The notes under the pieces are model-generated. The model made no database searches and was not told the DNA's origin. It saw nothing but the letters and a program-made list of their open reading frames with translations. Position numbers and translations under genes: made by a program. From Ricordea florida (taxonomy: Eukaryota; Cnidaria; Anthozoa; Corallimorpharia; Ricordeidae), in contig OX453275.1 of assembly GCA_949710005.1 (NCBI GenBank), positions 35,470,294 through 35,534,293 on the forward strand: a DNA stretch of 64,000 nt, written 5' to 3'. Positions 11,501 through 24,400 of this stretch are shown piece after piece (positions within the stretch are counted from its first letter, which is position 1; the number at the start of each line of letters is the position of its first letter).

Positions 11501-14500
11501 TAATGCTGTGAAATTTTCAGAGAACTAATAAGACAGTCAAATCTGTGAAATGACCCACTCTTGTGTTGATCTGACCATTTTTGCAGGAGTTATTAGCAAT
11601 GAAATTTGGGTAGACCTTGGCAAATTTTCCATGTTTCAGTAGCTGGTCGTAACTATAAACATATTTAAGGTTTTTACATGAAAGTGGCTCATTTCACAGT
11701 CAACAATATTATATACAAGCTTGCAAAACTTGGACTTTATGCTGTGTTTCTCAGTTGAGATATTTGGTTCCTAAAATACCTTATTTTCAAAGGTTCGGAA
11801 ATGGGTGTGGCCACATTTGTGGCTGTGGCTCCTTAGGAATTTAACGAATTTGTCTAAAACTTTGGAACTGCACATTTCAAAGAATACTGTAACTAGATGT
11901 GTTACTTAAATGTGGATATTGAGAATATAATTGACCATGGAAATGTTGCAAAAATGACAATTTTCAGCCTATCGAGCCACCTTAATACGAAATTGCACTC
12001 GAAATTATTTGATTACTTGTTAAAAATATAAATGTAAAAGTTTTATTTCAACTTAAATTTCTGTACTCATTTTCAACTTTCTGCACTGTTTGAGATTAAT
12101 TGAGGTGTTCTCAGCTGAATCAGTGTTGACATTTTTGCATGTATATTATTGGATAAACAAGGACCCTCTTATTTGTTACATGCAGTACTGTTACAGTACA
12201 AGAAAGAAGAATATTGATCTAGAACTACATTGAAGTTATTCAGTGAATCATTCTTTCACTTGTTGGAAGTTAATGCTAGTACTGCTGTACAGTTTTTCTG
12301 TTTTTAATTCAAAATGCAATGTAACATCCTTTGAAAAGCTACCGAATGTTATTGTACTACATTACTGTTTTTTCACTGAGTATGAAAACATGCTGTGTGA
12401 CCATTCTCTAGCAAGCTACTAAATGGTGCCGCTGTACTGTAGAACCGTTTGTTTTAGTGTACAGTATCATGGTTCTAACTTTTTTATCTGTGGATCAAAT
12501 CATGCAGTGAGACCATTCTTTGTAAACGGCTACTGAACAGTACTATACTGTGGTATTAGAAATTGGGATAAGCAAACGAATTGATAAAGTAAGTTATACC
12601 ACCGTAAAGTGAACCTCCCTTTTACCTTACGGTGGTATAACTTACTTTATCAATTTGTTTTATTATCCCAATTTCTTGTGCTTCAATTCCCCACCGCCAC
12701 CGACGCATCACCAGTTTCTTAAGAAACAATCCCCACAACACACGTACTGTGGTACCGTTTGTTTTACTATAAAGTGCGGTTTTAACTTTTTATCTTTGGA
12801 TCAAACCATGCGGTGTGATCATTCTTTGGAAAACTACTGAACAGTACTTTACTGAGGTACTTACTGTTTGTTTAACCATACATCTGGGAAACAAACCATG
12901 CAGTATGGTCATTCCTTGGAAAATCATTGAATGGCATAGTGCTGTAAAGTGATACTGTTTGTTTCGCTTTACAGTTCTAACTTTTTGAGGGAATTTCGAC
13001 ACAGCCCAATATTTTACAATTTGCATTTGACACTGAATCTCGAATCGAAGTCAAGGGGTATAAGAAGTTGGCGTCTGGAGGAAACGAAGAAACCTCAAAA
13101 TCTCTCTCTGTTTAGTTAATGCATTAACTTTTCGCAGGCATCTCTTACCACTTGGCGACTTGTGGTGGTCAAAACTGCGATTCGGTCTGTGGAACGTTTG
13201 GCCTTATATGCGCCCGGACTGGACAGAGCTTGCCATCGTCCTCGGCCCTACCAATCTTCGAGTCCCTGGGAATAAGCTGCATTACTGATAACTCCACAGA
13301 TACGTATGTTTTTGAAGATAATCCAAATTACTGGGCTGAGGATGCATGGGCTGGCAGGTGTCTCGGGTTCAAATCGATCCCAGCTACTATAGATTGTGTC
13401 ACAGCCAATAATAAAGCTGTACGTAGACTGTGCCCCTGCTTGAACCCATTAGGTAAGTAACTTTCTTTCGCTCTGACGAAGGGCTCATGGGCGAAACGTC
13501 AGCAGCACTTAAATCCTACGGTGATAAAACCTACTTTATCAACTGAACTCGTTTGATAAATCATGTTTTATGCCAGTTCAATTTCCTACCGCCGCAGCAC
13601 CAGTTTCTCTAGAAACAAACTCCTTGAACTCTCTAGATCTAAGAGAATCGCAGTATTATGGAGTAAGTTTTTAATCAAAAACTATGCAGCTCTCATTGGG
13701 TGCCTACATTTTGACGTGAAGATCCGGGACATCAACCATTTGCTTTGTCAAAAAATTCTAGTCGCCATGTTTGAACTGGCACATTTTGCTAACCAAAATT
13801 CTATTGCCGGTTTACGCCTTATATTCCAATTCCCCCATCCATCATAATAGCTCTTGACTCAGGCTCCACGAGCCAAAATGGATTATCACATCGAATCGAA
13901 AAACAAAGGGCTAATAGTTAAGAATTCAGCTTCCTCTTTATCTCAAGGTAATAAAACTGACACATCGATTCGTTTGGTAAATCCATTTTGTTTTGTACTC
14001 GGGGATACTGTTTTTGTTCACTGCTAACTGGCTCTTTGTCAAAAAGGTTCAGTGCAATTTCTTTTTCGATTATAATTTAGCCGCATAATTTTGCAACCGA
14101 GTTTCGTCTCACTCGCATGCGTTACCAATTTCAGTCACTAGCCGCTACTGCGCACGCCCGCTGCGGTCAAATAGCACATCAAACGAGTGCGATCGATCTC
14201 AAACTCTTTAACCGCTGGTCAGTGGGACGTGGGCTCTGGGAACGAGATTTGATCGACCTAGAAATTGATCAATCTGACGGGAGAAAACTTGAAGCAAGAG
14301 CATTTACTGCCTTCCAGTAAAACAACAACAGAACTGCTACAGACATCAAACAGCCAGACAATACAATCAAAGTCAAGTCTACAAACAACACCACATACAT
14401 CAATCAACAAATCACATTCCACAGCGGTGACGTCCGCCGAGTCAACAAAGAAAGAAACGACTCCCCAAGAGACTTCCACACGTGTACCCCCAGAACAGGT

Positions 14501-17500
14501 GGATACCAGGGCAGCACGGGTGGGCGTGGTAGAGAGGAATACGTTCATTATTGCAGCAGTCCTGGGGGGTGCTCTAGCACTGTGTGTGTCTGCATTGGCT
14601 ATTGTCCTGCTTAGGAACAGAAAGCAACTTAGGTGAGCTGCGGCACCATTAACATGTAACCGTGTAGTGTTGATTTCGACAAGAGTATTCCTGCATTCGT
14701 AGTGTTTAAGTGAGCGATATATCCACTCGCTTTTTCACAGTTTTTTTTTTCATTATTATGGATGGTCTGGACCCAGGAGTCTCAGGTGTTGAATTTTTTG
14801 TCGAATTTGATCGCCCGGGTGAAAGTCGGAAGTTCCGAGAAGAATTCTCGTTGACGTTGACTGACGTTTGGCAACTTGAGCGGAAGCCATCATCAGAGTC
14901 AAGCGAGTTGTGTTTCAACAAACAACTACAGCTACAGACGTTTTCGTTTGTGTTATATTGTGTCCTTTTTATGTTCTTAATCTATCTATGTAAATGCTAG
15001 TTATGTGTATACCTATTTGTTTTGTTTATTTCTATTTTTCCCTGGTTTATTATAAATCTACTGATAGTAGGTTACACACACAGGACAAAATCACTGATTT
15101 AATGAGGCTGAAAGCTAACCTAAAGGTTAACAAATGATGTGTTTTGTGGATCCTTAAGTTTTACACGAAAATCCTGAAATGTTCCTTTAATTTGACTTTA
15201 AGGTACTAATTTAAGTCTTCTTATGAAGCATTTTGTAGCAGCTTTAATTTGTAATTAAAGATGGCCAAAAGGCTTATTTCATAGACTTTAAGTGTGCTGC
15301 CCAAATGGCCTTAAAACCGCTTTTAATTCACCTTTAATTCACCTTAAATGTTTGATTGTTCATTTAAAGTCTTCTTTAATTGCCATTTAGTGTTACATTA
15401 AAGGGTCATAAAATCACATTTAAGTTTTCTTTAAGTCAACAAAAAATGCCTTAAAGATTTCTTTAGGGTCACGTTTAATTTTCCTTTTTTTTGGACTAAG
15501 AGTAACATGACCTGTGGTAAGAAGTCCTAATAAGAGACCATATGATAAATCTGCTTTACTTCATTGGTAGAAGCTAGGGTGAACGCTTCTTTTTTCATAT
15601 TTCTTGTCCACATTTTCCCTCACTTATTTCAAACACAACCAAAGTGGACTGATATTCCATTCTGCATCTTGGCTTTCTTTCAGGAGACAAAAAATGTTGT
15701 GAAACCAATTGAAAGATTAAAGTTAACATCACTTTATTCTACATTTAAATGCAACAAATGACAAATCAGGTCTATTTACATCCTAGCAGGTACAACAGAC
15801 CCATTTCAGCAGGAAATATACAAGCATATTGTTCATATATCATGTTTTTACATCTATTTAATTATAATATACTTGTATTTGCACTGCTAGTAAAACTGTC
15901 ATAAGAACTACTATAGATGAAGCTTCACAAAAACACTAATGTCTCTACACTCTTATGTGTTGCTGTTGTGCTGCTTTATTTACCCATGGTTGTTTCAAAC
16001 TTTGAAGTATTTCCAGAAGAGGTGTAGCTCTGTTCTTCCATGATCTTATTTTGTCTACAGGCAACCAGACATTTATTAATCACTCTAGCAAGTTGTTGAG
16101 AAAAATGTATGCAGACAGCATCAAAAGAATCTGAGCACTTAAATGTAATAATTTCTTTTGAGATTAAGCCAAAAACCTTGCTGTAAAACAAGTAAAAATT
16201 AATGAAACTAAATCTATTTATACACCGATCAGTGATGCAAGCAACACAATTATTACACAGGGTTGCCACTAATTGGGATGGAAAATTTATTTCTGCCACA
16301 GAAATAAACAATTCCTTTGCAGGAACTTTACAAAATGCATTACTTTTGTTAACAAGCAATCTCCACAACCTAATGACTAGCACAAAGTAAAATTCCTCGA
16401 CTTTTAGGTATATTGAGAATTTCAATGACATCATTTACAATTTTTCAACTTTTTCTTAACCTTGAATAAAAAAACAAACAAACAAAAAACGTTTTTGCCT
16501 GACCATGACAACCCTGTTACTCCTCCGTTAACAGTATTTGTAGCCAGAGCAATGACAATTGAAACAAGCCATCCAGTTAACATCATCAAATAATTTCCAG
16601 TTGGCTTTTGAGTTGTCTCCATTGTATGCCAAAGTTCCTCTCATAGTGCCACTGCAGTTATACACAAATTAAATTGAAACTAGCCATCAAATTAAAATAA
16701 AAATCATTCCCACTTTGCTTGTGACTTATCAGCATTGTGTGTCACTGCAGTTATACAGCCTTCGAATGAAAAATTTGTTGAAGAATATTAGGCAGTGCAT
16801 GTTTTTTCCAAAAGTATTTTAGCAGGTACAACATACAGTTTATAATAGCTAGTACAAGGCAATGTATGAGCTCTTTGTCATGCTCTTGGCAGTATTGAAA
16901 AAGAAATTAGACTTCTTTTCATAAAGCCATTTCTAAGCCTGTATTTTGCACTTACTAAAATGTCACATTAAATTAATTTTAACAGCCCACTCAGGAAGGC
17001 CATGAGGGGTCTCCTCTTCAGACAGGTCACTTGATATTGTCCTAGGAAGGGTTCTTTACTTAATAGCCAACAACCTTTGGTTGACCATTCCCATCATCCC
17101 CATAGTTGCTCTCCTCACTGCTGCAGCCCTTCCTTTTGCATTGGCATCTTGCTACTGAATCACATCAAGGGCAACTGCGTGTCTTGTTTATTTCTGAAAG
17201 ATAATGGAACCCAGTTGACATCGCTGTGTAACCATGAAGGGCATTAAATTAACATTTTTGCTGGTAGCCACTTGGCTCTTAAAATTAATTTTTATCTTTG
17301 AACATCTACTTAATTCACTATAACTTCACCCTATTTTAGCCCAGAATTTGTCATTTTCCAAAACCATATTCAGAACTACTGCAGGCTCACATGTCTTTTT
17401 TCCCTAGAAATGAGTTTCTGTTTGAATATGTTGGTATTCTCTTGCACTCTGCACCAAACTACATTGTAACAGATGGAAGCAACCTGTGTTTAAGTACAGG

Positions 17501-20500
17501 GACTATTAATTTTTAGTTTGTCATGCAGGCAATGCAAAATGAAGCCAGCAGTAAAACTGAAACAGCTTGCCCATTGAGTCTCAAGCTTTTTGTAATAGTA
17601 AAACAAAACAAATGAGAAAGCTTACAGGGAATTATCAAGCCTCAAATGAGACTTTCAACAAGCAATTACAATGGCACTTAAATTACACCAACTCTATACC
17701 TATCCCTAGGCTTAAGAACTAAAGACACAAACAATACATGTATATTTCTACAGACATAAAGGTTACAATATATACCGTGTGCAAAAGTGAAAAGACTATT
17801 ACCAGTACTTGTATCTGGGTACCAAAAAACATATTGTGCAGTGACATCTACAGCGTTCCTCCATATATGTACAATGCAGTATAAATTACATGTATATTCT
17901 GATGAGCATTAATCAAAGACTACGGTTTTGGAAGGATATTGCTATATGCATAATAAATTATAGTTCTTCTATTGAAAAATTGCAGAGACTTACTTTTTCA
18001 TCAAGGTGAAATCCATTGAAATCCTCCCTTTTGATCAGGACTCTGTATACCTTCCTGAGAGATCTCTATTAAGCAAACACATGAAAAAAAAAATGTCTGA
18101 TGTTACAATAGGCTAAACTTCCTTTGTCAAAGGACTGTTCGCATTGTGCCCCTCCTAACTATGGGGTGCCGTTTGTAAATTTATTATTTAGACCGACTTT
18201 AAGCCATTATTTCCTTATATGTAAATAATTGAAAATGTCAGACAATTTATTTAGCAATAAGACACAAGAACTTGTCGGATGATATGTAAATAATTATTTC
18301 AGGGACGTTCTGATTTATAAATATTCTTTTCCGATAAAGTAATTATATATAAATAATTATTGAAACAACTCCAATTATTTATAAATCAGGCTATCTCTAA
18401 AATATGTATTTACATATCATAATATGTACAAACTTATTACTTATAAATCATGAAATTTCGTCTCTTCGAATGCAAAAGTATTATTTATAAATAATCCACT
18501 CACTTGGTGCTTGATTTCATTATTTACAAATCATGCATTTTCATAACACCGCTGTTAAACCATTATTTATAAATAATGAAATTTCACTTCGCCAAGTGTA
18601 AATTTATTTTTTATAAAAAAATGGTTGTAATCTAAGATGTTTTTAGGGAATTTTATGATTTACATATCAATTTTGCATCGCATTGCACAACCTTTAGCTG
18701 AGGTCAGGGTATTTACGCAACTTGCTAAGTTATCTTTCCGATCTTCGCAAAAAGCGAGTCTTTGCTCGAAGCTAACCTTGATTAACCCTTTAAAGCCGGA
18801 GTGATGTCGGAACAAAATTCACAGCTTCTCAGAAATATTTCAGAGGCGGTCTCGAGGGCTGTCGTGGACGCTTTTGCGGCCAATTCTTCACAGCCACAGG
18901 TATGTTTGCATTCACAAACAAAAATTCATCTGCTTTCATATTAGCAACCAAAATCTCACAGTGGCACCCCGTACATTGTTCTTGTAGACACCCAATATAA
19001 ACGCGAGTGCTGGCTGCTCCCAGACTCCGTCATCTGGTCTTCTAACTGATAACGCTGCAAATTCGGCGGCAAGTCGACAATATCGCCAGCGACTACAGAC
19101 CGCCTCTGAAATATTTCTGAGAAGCTGTGAATTTTGTTCCGACATCACTCCGGCTTTAAAGGGTTAATCGAGGTTAGCTTCGAGCAAAGACTCGCTTTTT
19201 GCGAAGATCGGAAAGATAACTTAGTAAGTTGCGTAAATACCCTGACCTCAGCTAAAGGTTGTGCAATGCGATGCAAAATTGATATGTAAATCATAAAATT
19301 CCCTAAAAACATCTTAGATTACAACCATTTTTTTATAAATAATAAATTTGGGCACGTAGTGAAATACCATTGTTTATAAATAATAAATTTACACTTGGCG
19401 AAGTGAAATTTCATTATTTATAAATAATGGTTTAACAGGGGTGTTATGAAAATGCATGATTTGTAAATAATGAAATCAAGCACCAAGTGAGTGGATTATT
19501 TATAAATAATACTTTTGCATTCGAAGAGACGAAATTTCATGATTTATAAATAATAAGTTTGTACATATTATGATATGTAAATACATATTTTAGAGATAGC
19601 CTGATTTATAAATAATTGGAGTTGTTTCAATAATTATTTATATATAATTACTTTATCGGAAAAGAATATTTATAAATCAGAACGTCCCTGAAATAATTAT
19701 TTACATATCATCCGACAAGTTCTTGTGTCTTATTTCTAAATAAATTGTCTGACATTTTCAATTATTTACATATAAGGAAATAATGGCTTAAATTCGGTCT
19801 AAATAATAAATTTACAAACGGCACCCCATACCTAACTGGCTCAACCGAAAAAAGGTGCATTTCAGTCAAATTAATTAAATAAAGATAATTATTTAAATGA
19901 AAATAATTTATGCACAATTTGGGCGCCAAAACGTATTTCATAAAAGCCATCGAGAACGAATTTTACGGGTCAATGCATCATGTTCTAATAAGCAGAAATT
20001 AGTATACAATTATTGTCATGTATATGCCGTATTTATGTGATTAAAAGGTGCAGTTCTTCTACTTACTCTACAACCGGCGGGAACGGCAATGAGTCTCTGG
20101 CTCGTTATCATCTTCGGAGATTTTCTCCCAGAGGAATGCCTGGAGTTTACCCCTCATTTAACCTTTGCTCAATCCGTTTGAGCACTTCTGCTTGATGCTT
20201 GCTTGTCCTTTCGTGCTCTTGCCGCAGCTTTTCGTTCTCTCCGGCAAGATCACGATTGGTTTGGATGAGTTTCCCCAACAGCACGACGCAATCTTAATAA
20301 GACATTACAGAACGAATTCACCCGAACTGATCTTCCAATCTGCAATTAACCTGAGTGTACAAGAAATTGCACAATAATACGATATTTATAATCTCAGTGG
20401 GCTAAAGAGCAACAAAATCAGAGCTAGGCCGGCTCGAGTGTCTCTCAACGAACATCAGTTTGCGCGCTCCGTTGTACAAATCCGGCCCCTGGTGTCTCGC

Positions 20501-20949
20501 CTCGCTCTGGTTCAAAATTCGCTGACCCGTAACACAAAAGGCTCAAAAGGTGATACTCCTGACGTGGCCGCACAGCTCCGAAATCGGCGGGAACAGAGCG
20601 GGAACACACACAAAAGTTTGGGAGGTAAGTTCGACGTATTTTTTGTACTTTCTTTGTATGTCAGGCGGTGTGCGTAGTCTTTTTCCTAGATAAAACTAGA
20701 TGATAATGCCAATTTGCATCTCATCGAACTCAAGTAATAGGCAGTGACCCGGCAATGATCATAGATGTAATTAAGTTTGGATGTATTCTTAAAGGTTACA
20801 ATTATGTATATATCGGCCTGTTTAAGTTTCACTGCAAGCGCCATCGATTACATTTAGCTTATAATCATAACTATAACAAAATTCTCAAATCTGATTGGCT
20901 ATCAACTGCCCTGATTTCAGCCTTAATAATATACATGAAAAAATTACTC

Positions 20950-20982
<33 letters not shown>

Positions 20983-21429
20983 TGTAACACCAGTGCAAAA
21001 AGTGTAATACCAGTGCAAAAAGTGTAACACCAGTGCAAATTACACATCGATTTTCTGGATTATGATATTCTTTATTTTTAAACGAATTGCTTTGAGTTCG
21101 TAGCGTTATCAGTTGATCTTCATCAGCCAATCAGTAAATAAAGTGTCAAATCCGCGTCAAATGCTTACTTCCTGTCCGCAATGAGATCTTCCGGTACTTC
21201 TTCCAGGCGAATTTTTTCATGTTTATATTGTTAATAAGTAATCATACGGCTTTTCTCGTTCAATTTGGAATTAATTTGTACTTGTGAGTTTTTCAAAAAG
21301 CTGAAATTGCACTCGCCGAAGCGGCTCGTGCAATTTCAGCTTTTTGAAAAACTCACTCGTACAAATTAATTCCAAATTGAACTCGAAACCGTATGATTAC
21401 CTTTACTAATAGGACAGTTAAATAGGACA

Positions 21430-21464
<35 letters not shown>

Positions 21465-24400
21465 CCATCACGCGCGCGCTTAAATGGCTTTTTTTTTCAC
21501 TGCTAGCAAAACAAATCTTGGAATTTCATGTGTTTTGATTAAGAAAAAATAAGTTTATATATAAAAAAATTTGTGACAGTTATGATTAATTGGTAATAAG
21601 ACTTCGTGTCGTCCGATTCGGTCTGCAATCATACTCGTTATTAAACAAATCGGACTCCCGCTACGCGGTCGTCCGATTTTGTTAATCACTCGTATGATTA
21701 CAGACCGAATTGGACTCCACTCAGTCCTATTACCATTACTAATTTCATGGCTTGCGAGGCAAATTTGTTAAGGATTACATTGTACACGGGCTGTGACGTT
21801 CTGTGATTATGTAAGCTTACAATATCCGAATCCTAAGCTTGTAACTTATTAGCAGGACATCATGATAATTTTTCAACGGGGGGTAGGGGTTGCAGCACAG
21901 TTTTTTTCCACAAAAAACTCGTTTGTTTTAGTGCATTCATGAGTGGTTAACAAAACTAGATAGTGAGAAAATTTATGTAAAAGGCAAATACATCATGAGT
22001 CTTTCTGAATTTAAGCTGACTCTCTTTGAAAACCCTATAAAATGGCTTCTGATATGTTACAAATTTGAAGAGCATAGCCAATATTTGAAATTCCAAATTC
22101 TTAGCTGTCCCTTTGTTCACGTATACTATGTAATGCTTGCTTAACCCTGTGTAGTAATCCCCATGTATTCATTACTGGTTCAAACTTGTTTTCTCTCCAA
22201 CTGATTCTTTTACTGTAGATGGAAAAGCATAACAAAGATAAAAGAAGGGAGTAATTGAAGAAATGTAAGAGGAGATTGAAAGGTTTCAGAACTGAGGTGC
22301 AGTACATGGAACAAAGTGATTCCACTGAAGAAGATCAGAGTACATGTAGTTTGGTCCCAGAGAAGAACAACTATAACATTGATGAGGACAATGGTAGTGA
22401 CAGTGGTGATTGCTGTTGTTGCTTGGATCTCACTGATCCCAATTTGATTAAAATGTTTGCCCAACCAAAACTAAGTGAGGATCTCCTTTATGTTTCATTT
22501 TACCGCTACCAAAGAAACAAGAGGAACCTGTTGAAACTGCTGAGTAATTTTCTTCAGTATGCATGACTGCCTTTTACAATTTACGAGTCTACAACATCTT
22601 GCAGCAATAGGGGTTTCTTTCCCTTTTTGAGCAACCATGTTGAAGTTACAGGTTTTCCATTGGTATACTTTGCCTTTGCATTCTTAACAGAAAATGGACT
22701 TTGGGATTTTTTGCCTTTATTGATGTGAGATCTTAATGTTTGGTACAGTTTGCGAGTGAGGGCATTCTGCCAGATCTTAAAGTTCCTGTGCCATTTTGAG
22801 TGACCACATTAAAACTATTGATTCCTTGACAAATTTAGCTTTTCATACAAATTGTTCATGATTGATGATCAGTGAACTTAGCTTGTCTGGCTTTTGTCAA
22901 ATTGCATGAGGTAGTATAGACTGTCTTTAACAGTTAGTGAGTTAGAGCATTTTGCCATAGCAAGGGGTTTCTTTCCCTCTTGGAGCAACCATGTTAAAAT
23001 TACAAATCTTAACACATCTTTATTTTTCTGAACAGATTTTAATTTTGTGAGATCTTAATATTTGGTACAGTTTGCGAGTGAGGGCATTTTGCCAGATCTT
23101 AAAGTGTCTGTGCCATTTTGAGTGACCACATTGCAACTACTGTGTTGACTCCATGACAAATTTGGCTTTTCATACAAATAATTCATGATTGATGATCAGT
23201 GAACTTAGCTTGTCTGGCTTTTTTCAAATTGCATGAGGTAGTATAGACTGTCTTTAACACTTTGTGAGTTAGAGCATTTTGCCATAGCTAGGGGTTTGTT
23301 TCCCTTTTGAAGCAACTATGTTAAAGTTACAAATCTTAACAAATCTTAATTTTTCTTACCTGATCTTAATTTTGTGAGATCTTAATATTTGGTACAGTTT
23401 GCGAGTGAGGGCATTTTGCCAGATCTTAAAGTGTCTGTGCCATTTTGAGTGACCACATTACAACTAATTTATTGACTCCTTGATAAATTTGGCTTTTCAT
23501 ACAAATAGTTCATGATTGATGATCAGTGGACTTAGCTTGTCTGGCTTATTTCAAATTGCATGAGGTAGTATAGACTGTCTTTAACAGTTTGTGAGTTAGA
23601 GCATTTTACCATGGCTAGGGGTTTGTTTCCCTTTTGGAGCAACTATGTTAAAGTTACAAATCTTAACAAATCTTAATTTTTCTTGACTGATCTTAATTTT
23701 GTGGGATCTTAATATTTGGTACAGTTTACGAGTGAGGGCATTTTGCCAGATCTTAAAGTGTTGTGCCATTTTGAGTGACCACATTGCAACAACTGTGTTG
23801 ACTCCTTGACAAATTTGGCTTTTCATACAAATAGTTCATGATTGATGATCAGTGAACTTAGCTTGTCTGGCTTATTTCAAATTGCATGAGGTAGTATAGA
23901 CTTCTTTAACAGTTTGTGAGTTAGAGCATTTTGCCATAGCTAGGGGTTTGTTTCCCTTTTGGAGCAACTATGTTAAAGTTACAAATCTTAACAAATCTTA
24001 ATTTTTCTTACCTGATCTTAATTTTGTGAGATCTTAATATTTGGTACAGTTTGCGAGTGAGGGCATTTTGCCAGATCTTAAAGTGTCTGTGCCATTTTGA
24101 GTGACCACATTACAACTAATTTATTGACTCCTTGATAAATTTAGCTTTTCATACAAATAGTTCATGATTGATGATCAGTGAACTTAGCTTGTCTGGCTTT
24201 TGTCAAATTGCATGAAGTAGTATAGACTGTCTTTAACAGTTAGTGAGTTAGAGCTTTTTACCATAGCTAGGGGTTTCTTTCCCTTTTGGAGCAGCCCTGT
24301 TCAAGTTACAAATCTTAATTTTTCTTAACAGATCTTAATTTTGTGAGATCTTAATATTTGGTACAGTTTACAAGTAAGGCCATTTTGCCAGATCTTAAAG

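Larger units (their letters stand above)
9041..12022. mobile_element. Older inverted-repeat element interrupted by the Kolobok-like insertion
   Basis: Outside the TTAA transposon, the left flank (GAGTAATCAAATGGTTACGA, continuing GTGCAATTT) and the right flank (complement of AAGTAATCAAATAATTTCGA, continuing GTGCAATTT) are inverted copies of each other. The simplest reading is a pre-existing short hairpin element into whose loop the larger transposon jumped. Without the insertion the host element would be about 120 bp. Confidence 0.55.

Noticed and set aside
9127-11981. piggyBac assignment for the TTAA transposon
   Set aside because: The duplication fits, but the transposase motifs ([24 protein letters not shown]) are not those of piggyBac; they fit the Kolobok-type family.
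15976-16434. 152-codon minus-strand frame
   Set aside because: No recognisable domain, no splice sites or neighbours, and composition typical of AT-rich chance frames.
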